Of a stretch of DNA of 25,530 nt, positions 6,125 to 13,200 are shown piece after piece; the stretch's first letter is position 1; the number at the start of each line of letters is the position of its first letter. The notes beneath the pieces are model-generated. The model had not been told where the DNA came from, made no database searches, and saw only the letters and a program-made list of their open reading frames with translations. The DNA is from JBNJEA01 sp051745395 (lineage in GTDB: Bacteria > Desulfobacterota > Desulfobacteria > Desulfobacterales > Desulfosalsimonadaceae). Location of the stretch: assembly GCA_051745395.1 (NCBI GenBank), contig JBNJEA010000037.1:1-25530 (forward strand), read 5' to 3'. The position numbers and the translations under genes were made by a program.

Positions 6125-7360
6125 TTACAAACGGCAAATGGTGGGTTTTTCATCCATATCGATATCAATGCTGATCATATCGCCCGTTTTAAACCCCAGC
6201 CGCCGGAGCTCTTTGACAATTTGATCCTGTTTTTCATATTTCCAGTACACAAACCACACGGGATTTCTCACTGTATCAATGCCGTATGCATCATGAGTGC
6301 AAAGATTGAGACGAATTCTGTCTTTGGCGATGATTGTATCGGCTTCGGACAAAAAATAGTCGATTTTGTACTGGTTTTTATACAAAGCACTGGTGAGACG
6401 TTTTTGATGTTCGGGCGTATCATCCAAGTAATGATTTGCGATCTGGAAAAGATCGTCGGGTATTTTGATGGAAAAACCCAGGACACCGAATCGTTCATGT
6501 TTCAGCGCAAATTCCTCGAGTTCGGCTTCATAGTCGGAAATCACCTCAAGGACGTCTTCTATTGTGCAGTCCGGGTCGTGCCATCCGTGAACCAGCTCTT
6601 CGCATTTGTCGATGATATCTAAATAAAAGGATTTGTGGTCCATGATGTAGAAAATCCGCTCGCGGTAATTTCTTCTTTTCCGGATTCTGCGGATGCCGTC
6701 CAATTTTACGGTCCGCCGGCCTATGTTTTCATCTAAAAGCTCCACCTTTGAAATGTCTTTTGCCTGGACCACGTAAATATCGCGCATTTGGGAAACGATA
6801 TATTCAATCTCACAAGCAAACCCGAGACAGTCCTGGATATCTTCCGACAGTTGCAGCAGTTTCATGTCATGGGGCGTTTCGGTGATATAGGATTCGCACT
6901 GAATTTTGTGGGCATACGCATTGGTATAGCCAAATTCCCAGTGCTTGCCCATTTTTTTTGCCATGACTTTCACGCCCTCGATAAAAGGCATGACAATAAC
7001 GCCCATGTCCTGTGGATCGATTTCAGGGGCATTATTAAATTTCTGCTGCCGTAAAATCTGAAGTCTTTTTGCCGTTTGGGCAAGTTTGACAATCCGTTTT
7101 CTGCCGTAGCGAATGCCGAGTGTGTCTGCATTGACTTCAAGCGAATCGAATGTGCCGCTTTTAAAAAAGGATTCCAGCGGGTGGGCGCTTCGGACAATCA
7201 CCTTAAAGCTTTGGCGGTTTTTGTGAAAAAACGCTTCCAACCGGCCAAAGTTTTCACGTGCAAAGTCCGCAGCTGTCAGATATATAAAATCCGGGACATG
7301 AAAACCCTCGTTTTTCAATATTTCCAGAAGCCGTATTTTTTCCGGCAATTGCGGTTCCAT
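6125..7360 (-). CDS. Divergent PEP/pyruvate-binding (PPDK_N, ATP-grasp-like) domain protein
   Basis: A 411-residue protein resembling the ATP-binding domain of PEP synthase and pyruvate phosphate dikinase. KVIVRSAHPLESFFKSGTFD (53-72) parallels the family VRSSAxxED...SFAGxYDS segment. GVIVMPFIEG (120-129) parallels the VVVQxMV strand, and EIEYIV...DIYVVQAKDI (184-203) parallels the metal-binding Glu and the PxxLQxRP closing motif. The phosphohistidine swivel domain and the PEP-utilising barrel are absent, so it cannot be a complete PEP synthase. The second half (about 210-411) shows no family I recognise. The ATG at 7358-7360 is preceded by CAGGAAAC. The gene is visibly poorer in G+C than its neighbours (about 38-45 percent in sampled lines), which suggests acquisition. 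It is first in the minus-strand cluster before the truncated cupin. Role unknown; ATP-dependent phosphotransfer is inference. Confidence 0.62.
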   Translation of the reverse strand: MEPQLPEKIRLLEILKNEGFHVPDFIYLTAADFARENFGRLEAFFHKNRQSFKVIVRSAHPLESFFKSGTFDSLEVNADTLGIRYGRKRIVKLAQTAKRLQILRQQKFNNAPEIDPQDMGVIVMPFIEGVKVMAKKMGKHWEFGYTNAYAHKIQCESYITETPHDMKLLQLSEDIQDCLGFACEIEYIVSQMRDIYVVQAKDISKVELLDENIGRRTVKLDGIRRIRKRRNYRERIFYIMDHKSFYLDIIDKCEELVHGWHDPDCTIEDVLEVISDYEAELEEFALKHERFGVLGFSIKIPDDLFQIANHYLDDTPEHQKRLTSALYKNQYKIDYFLSEADTIIAKDRIRLNLCTHDAYGIDTVRNPVWFVYWKYEKQDQIVKELRRLGFKTGDMISIDIDMDEKPTICRL

Positions 7361-7785
7361 TGAGTTTCCTGACTTGCGTATTGCCCCTGTCCGGGGGGCT
7401 TTTTCCCAAAAAATCTTTTATGTTTTGTAAATATCACTTTTTACCGGATGCTTCAACAGACTTAGCACGCCCCTTGGGCCGGCCCGACAAAGTCCGCTTT
7501 CTCTAATGGTATCGTAAAAGAAGTCGCTGCTGAATTTCATCAGACAAAGACCCCTTGCATCTCGACCTCGCTATCCTTGTTTTTTAATTTTGGTTGCTAT
7601 AGCCGAAAGCCCCTGGGTCTTACATCGGAGCTACTGCCGGGGTCACAGGGGCTTTGCTGTTGATGAAATGCCATCATGATGTTATTTTGCATCCCCAAAT
7701 GACGGGAAAAATTCGTTTCCACGGCTGTTTACATTGGCCGGGGCAGATAGATACCGCACCGGAGATTTCAGCAAAAGGAGAGGTT
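7361..7785. other. Divergent intergenic region (425 bp) with hairpins, no gene seen
   Basis: This region separates the PPDK-like gene (-) from the mscS-type gene (+). It holds a GC stem GCCCC/GGGGC followed by T5 on the + strand (7383-7404), a GGGCCGGCCC palindrome (7476-7485), and the stronger hairpin at 7606-7655 annotated separately. I found no convincing promoter pair and no short ORF with a ribosome site. The frame of the channel gene is open back to 7654, but 7654-7785 does not look coding. Confidence 0.6.
7606..7655. promoter_or_regulatory. Structured element of unknown class upstream of the mscS-type gene
   Basis: AAAGCCCCTG (7606-7615) pairs perfectly with CAGGGGCTTT (7646-7655). 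The 30-base apical part contains GGTC/GGTC-like segments and a small CGG...CCG stem. The element lies 131 bases before the channel start codon. Neither strand has a T run after the stem, so it is not a simple terminator. It may be a leader RNA or a processed small RNA in either orientation; I cannot match it to a riboswitch class. Confidence 0.4.
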
Positions 7786-10071
7786 ATGAAAAAATTCGGA
7801 TGGCCGCAATGGATAATTGTTTTCGCTCTGATTGCAATGTTTGTTTTTACCGCCGCAGCCCCGGCAGCAGCATCCGGAAACATCGGGGACAACGGCAAAC
7901 CACAGAAGACAGCCGTTGAACAAAGCGGGCCCGGCGGCGGAATTCTTTCGACCGTGTCCAAATACATGGGCAAGGCAACCAAGCAGCTCGATGAGGCCGG
8001 ACAAGGCCTGCTGTCAATTCCGGGCCTGCTGGAAGAAATCATAATCCGGGCACAGGATCCGGATTACCGGATGCTTTGGGCGGAAATGGCGGGAAAGATT
8101 CTGCTGGTGCTGCTTGCCGGCTTTTTCGCCGAATGGATCACCCGGCGTATTCTGAGAAACCAGCGCCCTCTGGTGGAAAAACGGGAAACAGAGTACTTTT
8201 CCATGCGGACGCTGCTTGCAGCATTCCGTCTTTTCATAGACATCCTCCCCATTGCCGCTTTTGCCATAGTCGCCTATGGCGTAGTGCCGTTTACCGGCCC
8301 GCGAGACGAAACGCAACTGATCGCATTGGCCCTGATCAACGCCAGGGTGCTTGCAAAAATTATTCTGGCTGTCTTTCGCATGCTGCTGGTGCCGGCGGCG
8401 CCGTCTTTGCGCCTGCTTTCCATCGACAAAGAAATGGCACGCCAATTCTACCTCCGGCTCCGGCGCATCGTCGGCCTCGGGGTATACGGCTTTTTTATCG
8501 CGGAAGCCGCCCTGCTTATGGGGATGCCTGAGGCGCTTTACGTCTTTGTTGCAAAATTTCTGGGCCTTGCCATCACCGCAATGCTTGTGTTTCTGGTCCT
8601 GCAGAACAAAAACGAAGTTGCCGTATGGCTTCACGGAATAAAAGCCGTACCGGGCGAAGACGACGAAAAAGAAACCAAACAGAAGTGGATACATACCCTG
8701 CTGACCTTGCGCAGCCGACTGGCCGACTTCTGGCATATCGCGGCCGTGCTTTTGATTGTCGCTCTTTTTGCAACCTGGGCGCTTGAAATCGAAGGCGGAT
8801 TGTTCTTTCTGGCTTCCGGGCTTGCCATGACGGCGGGGGTGATCGCCGTTGCCGGGCAGCTGGTCGGCCTTGCAGACAAGAGCACCGACCGGCTGTTTCA
8901 AATCCGTGAAGATCGCAAAGCGGCATACCCCGATCTGGAAAACCGGATAAACCGCTACCACCCGGTCGTCCGTAATCTCCTCAAGGCGATTGTCTACATC
9001 GTTGCGGTTTTTGCAATACTGGAAGTATGGGGGCTCGGGACCCTGGGCTGGTTGTTTTCCCCCGCCGGAAGGAATGCCCTCGTCGATCTGATCACGCTTG
9101 CCCTGATCATCGCGGGCGCTTTTCTGGTGTGGGAAATCGTCAGCGCCACAATTGAGCGCTCCCTGGCTCACGAAACGGAAAAAATGACAGCAAGTCCGCG
9201 CAAACAGACGCTTTTGCCGCTGTTAAAAACCGTGGTACGAATCGCCCTGGTGGTATTTGCCGCAATGCTTCTCTTGTCGCAAATCGGCATCACCATTGCC
9301 CCCCTTCTGGCCGGTGCCGGCATTCTCGGACTGGCTGTCGGCTTCGGTGCGCAGTCTCTGGTAAAAGACGTAATCACCGGTATGTTTATACTCCTGGAAG
9401 ACGCCATTTCCGTGGGAGACTGGGTAGATGCAGGCGGATACAGCGGCACCGTGGAACACCTCACCGTCCGGACGGTTACGCTGCGCGATCTTTCGGGAAC
9501 CCTTATCGTGGTGCCCTTCGGCGAAGTAACCACGGTGAGCAACTACAACCGCGATTACGGCTATGCGCTCATCGATGCCGGCGTCGCCTACCGGGAACAC
9601 TACGGCGATGTAGTCCAGGCCCTGCAGGATGTGGCGATTGAACTGCGCAACGACGAATACTGGGGCCCCTTGATTACCGACGACCTCGAACTGTTCGGCA
9701 CTAACGACCTGAGTGATTCGGCGGTAGAAATCCGCGTGCGGTTAAAAACCCTCCCCATGCGGCATTTTGGTGTTCGCCGGGCGTTTCTGGAGCGGATGAA
9801 GCGCGTCTTTGACGAAAGAGGCATCGAAATCCCCTTTCCCCACCGCACCGTCTGGTTCGGCGTGGACAAGGAAGGGACGGCGCCGCCGCTCTACATTGCA
9901 AGCAACGAGGAGCAACAAGACGCCTCGGCTCCGCAACATGCAGCGGCGGAGCCGGAGGTGCAGATGGCCTCCGAGTCGACTGCATCCACAGACGTCATTG
10001 AAGAAAAGGAAGAAAAGGAAGAAAAGGAACAGGCCGATCCGCAGGAAAATCCGGAGGAATCAAAGCCTTAA
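7786..10071 (+). CDS. Large MscS-family mechanosensitive channel (YbiO-like)
   Basis: A 761-residue inner-membrane protein. It has a signal peptide (residues 1-30, MKKFGWPQWIIVFALIAMFV then an Ala-rich cleavage region), a periplasmic segment, several membrane spans between about 100 and 500, and then the MscS core. The pore-lining helix is IAPLLAGAGILGLAVGFGAQ (about 504-523), followed by SLVKDVITGMFILLEDAISVGDWV and the cytoplasmic beta and alpha/beta vestibule domains up to IPFPHRTVWFG. Length and layout match YbiO-type channels, which open under hypo-osmotic membrane tension. The open frame starts at 7654, but the ATG at 7786 follows AAGGAGAGG and restores a proper signal peptide, so I chose it. 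The C terminus carries an unusual acidic/basic tail with EEK repeated three times, encoded by near-identical 12-base units near 10000-10030. It is convergent with the kinase gene and likely monocistronic. Confidence 0.9.
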   Translation: MKKFGWPQWIIVFALIAMFVFTAAAPAAASGNIGDNGKPQKTAVEQSGPGGGILSTVSKYMGKATKQLDEAGQGLLSIPGLLEEIIIRAQDPDYRMLWAEMAGKILLVLLAGFFAEWITRRILRNQRPLVEKRETEYFSMRTLLAAFRLFIDILPIAAFAIVAYGVVPFTGPRDETQLIALALINARVLAKIILAVFRMLLVPAAPSLRLLSIDKEMARQFYLRLRRIVGLGVYGFFIAEAALLMGMPEALYVFVAKFLGLAITAMLVFLVLQNKNEVAVWLHGIKAVPGEDDEKETKQKWIHTLLTLRSRLADFWHIAAVLLIVALFATWALEIEGGLFFLASGLAMTAGVIAVAGQLVGLADKSTDRLFQIREDRKAAYPDLENRINRYHPVVRNLLKAIVYIVAVFAILEVWGLGTLGWLFSPAGRNALVDLITLALIIAGAFLVWEIVSATIERSLAHETEKMTASPRKQTLLPLLKTVVRIALVVFAAMLLLSQIGITIAPLLAGAGILGLAVGFGAQSLVKDVITGMFILLEDAISVGDWVDAGGYSGTVEHLTVRTVTLRDLSGTLIVVPFGEVTTVSNYNRDYGYALIDAGVAYREHYGDVVQALQDVAIELRNDEYWGPLITDDLELFGTNDLSDSAVEIRVRLKTLPMRHFGVRRAFLERMKRVFDERGIEIPFPHRTVWFGVDKEGTAPPLYIASNEEQQDASAPQHAAAEPEVQMASESTASTDVIEEKEEKEEKEQADPQENPEESKP

Positions 10072-10084
10072 AGCGAGTTTTTTT

Positions 10085-10207
10085 CATTCTCGCGCAAAGC
10101 CGCCAAGCGCGCCAAGGGTGTCTTGGAAACTTTGCGTCTTGGCGCGAAACCGAATTCTGTTTTCTGGTTTGAAATGAACAATAACCGGAGTCTTTCGGAT
10201 AACCGGA
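10085..10207. repeat. Dispersed intergenic repeat, copy B (inverted relative to copy A)
   Basis: Read on the minus strand, this space repeats the blocks of copy A in the same order: GGTTATCCG, then GAATTC/TTTCGCGCCAAGACGCAAAG, then CTTGGCGGCTTTGCGCGAGAAT followed by A7-type DNA. It also holds a direct repeat ATAACCGGA (10181-10189 and 10199-10207). It sits exactly between the convergent ends of the channel and kinase genes and may act as a bidirectional transcription end (inference). Confidence 0.65.
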
Positions 10208-10237
10208 TTCTATTTTTTCACGGCAATTCGAAAGTCG

Positions 10238-13200
10238 TCACGGGTGATCCCGGTTTTCGGCATCCTTTGCGCTGCCGCCGCCGTTTCCGGGCAGATAAAA
10301 ATCAAAGGCCACCCCCTCGCCCGGGGCACTCTGACACTCCACGGTGCCGCCCAGTGTCTGGGTGACGATGTTGTAGACCACGTGCATCCCCAGCCCGGCG
10401 CCGCCGTGGGCGCGGCGGGTGGTGAAAAAGGGTTCGAACACGCGGGCTGCGCTGTCTTGGTCCATGCCCCGGCCGTTGTCGCGGTACTGCAGCCGGATGC
10501 CTTCTTTTTCCGGGTAAACGTCGAGGGTGATTCTTCCCTGCTCGATGTCTTCAAAGCCGTGGACCAGTGAATTCATGACCAGGTTGGTCACCACCTGGGC
10601 GAAGGCGCCCGGAAAACTGTCGATTTCCTGATTTTCCGGGCAATTGACGGAAACTTCATGCCGGGTCCGCTTCAACCGGGGGCCCATGCTGACCAGGATT
10701 TCGTCGATGTATTGCCCCACGTTGAAAGTACGCCGCTTTTCAGCCGACTGGTCCACGGCCACCTGCTTGAAACTTTTGACCAGGTCGGCGGCCCGCTGCA
10801 GGTTGGTTACAATGAGCCGGGTGGAATCTTTGGCCGTCTGGAGGTACTTGGCCCAATCGGCTTCGGTGGGCGCCGATTGGTTTGAAATGGCCTCGGTTTT
10901 TTCCTGCAGAAACGAGGCGGCCGTGACCGAAACGCCGATCGGCGTGTTGACCTCGTGGGCCACGCCGGCGACCAGGCCGCCGAGCGAGGCCATTTTTTCC
11001 GATTCCACCAGTTTTTTCTGGGCGGCCCGTAAATCGTTCAACGAGTTTTCGAGTTCGGCGGTGCGCTGCTGCACCCGGACTTCGAGATCTTCATAGAGCA
11101 TGGCGTTTTCCAGGGCAATGGCGGCCTGTGACGATATCACCGTCAACGCCTCGAGCCGATGCCGGGTAAAACTGCCGTAAACCAGGTTGTTTTCGGCATA
11201 CAGGATCCCCACCAGGGTGTTTTGGTGCATGATCGGCATGCAGAGCACGGATTTGGGCTGTCGGTGCCGGAGATAATCGTCTTCGGCAAAGCGTTGCTCA
11301 TTGGCGGCATCATCGAGCACCATGGCCTCGCGGGTGGTTTCCACGAACCGGATGATCGAACGCGGCAATTCGGCATCCTCGAAAGCCATGGCGTTTAACA
11401 CCGTGGCTTCGTCCCGGTCGGCCCGGATTTCTGCTTCCACGGTGAAGCCGGCATCCCGCTTTAACAACAGTAGACCGGTCTGGGCCCCTGCGTTTTCCAC
11501 GACCAGGGCCATCATTTTCTTGAGCAGGCTGGGCAGTTGAATTTCCCCGGCGATGGCCTGGGATGCCTTTAACACGGAGACCGAATCCAGACCGCCGGCT
11601 GCTACAGGCATTTCACTGGTGTGCTCTGCGGTGGTGTCGCCGCCGATATCGGCATCGACTACCTGGAGCAAGTCGGCATACCGGTTTTCGATATCCCGGA
11701 CTTTGCCGGAAGCCCCCCAGATCCGGTATTGCTCCCGGGCCCTGTGGATGTAGTGCCGGGCCATAACCGGCTCATTTTTATCCATCCAGTACCGGGCATA
11801 GCACTCGTTGGCAATGGCCCGTTCGTTGTGGTACTCGTTTCGGGCCGCTGCTTCGATGGCTTTTTTAAAATATTGACGCGCCGCGGCTTCGTCCGTGGAA
11901 ATATCGGCATACTCAGCTTTGATCAGCCAGTACTTGTGCTCAAAGTTTTCCGGACAATGCGCCGCCCATTTTTTCATCTTCTTCTGCATGCGCCCCACCC
12001 GGTTTACCATTCGCTGCCGGCGCAGATCGTCGGGCATTTCCCGGCAAAGCGCCAGGCAGGCAAGTGCGGAATAAAACACCATGACCGGCACGTAGAGCAT
12101 GCCCGTGACCCCGTCGGCATATGTCTCGGCGGCTTTGGCATGGGCCACCGCCCCGGCGTAGTCGCCGAACAGGTAGCTCAGCATCAGTTTGTGGAAATAG
12201 ACGTCGAAAATGGCGGTCCGATCATTTGCCGCCCGATGGCGGGGCAGCATCGTGTCTTCATCGTAGATCTCGCCGACCAGCCGGGCGGGCTGCTCTGCCC
12301 CGGTGCGCAGGTTCAACAGCGCCTGGTGCCAGATCTGCTGAAAATTATAGGCGGTTTTCTGGTTCAACCGCCGGATGGCCGAACTGTAGGTCACCATGCT
12401 GCGTTGCAGAGCAGCCAGGTTCTTGCCCACGCAAAAGCAATTGCAGCAGTGAATGTGGACGGCATAGGCCGCATATTCCAAATCCCCGGTTTCCAGGCCG
12501 ACCTGGTAGGCCTCGAGCAGCGCGCCCAGCGTCTGCCGGGCATGGCGCTGCCAGTGGCGAATCTGGGAGTTGAAAATCACCAGCACCCGGCATTCATACT
12601 CCCGGGTGCCCAACTGCCGGCTCAGCTCGATGGCTTTTTTGCCGTGATGGAACCCGGAATCGATATGCCCGGTCACACCGCATTCCACCAACCCATATAC
12701 GCAAAACGCCACCGGGGTCTCGGCGGCATTGCCGTATTTCAGCGAAAGCCGAATCTGCTGGAAAGCCAGCAACGGCAGCAGTTTCGGAGCGGCGAAAAAA
12801 GCCGGCGACGCGGTTGCCATCAGCAACTGCATGGCAGCGATACGCAGCGGGTCTTCCATGGGCTCGCGCAGGACCGGGTCGGTCTTGCGATGGGCGTACA
12901 GCCTGACGCGGGTGACGAGCATGCCGGCAATGACCTCAAGGGGGCCGGGCTTTACCGGCAGCCGGACACCGAGGTGGCGCAGGGCGTCCAGAGCCATGCG
13001 GATGGCATCCACGAGCCGGTTTTCGGCAATCAGCGACTGGATTTTGACCCGCTGAATCCGGATTCTGTCGAGCCGGTTGGCAGCGTTTTTCAACACCACC
13101 TCGGCATACAATGCCATCCGGCTTGATTCCGAATTCAAATAGGCGGTCTCTGCACCGTGGATATAAAGCGCCACGGTCAAATCGTAATGCGTTTGCCAGC

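Noticed and set aside
7601..7660. Cyclic-di-GMP-I (GEMM) riboswitch before the mscS-type gene
   Set aside because: AAAGCC and GGGGTCAC look superficially alike, but the conserved CACAGGGCAAACC part and the two-hairpin layout are absent.
7654..7785. Earlier start of the mscS-type gene at 7654
   Set aside because: It would bury the signal peptide 44 residues inside, has no ribosome site, and runs through the non-coding leader; ATG 7786 has AAGGAGAGG.
8014..9171. A 385-codon open frame antisense to the mscS-type gene
   Set aside because: Low-complexity, Gln/His/Lys-rich translation typical of shadow frames, opposite membrane spans of a well-supported gene.
11621..13126. A 501-codon open frame antisense to the kinase
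   Set aside because: It is opposite a conserved helical region of the kinase, has no recognisable domain or ribosome site, and is explained by GC-rich codon bias on the coding strand.
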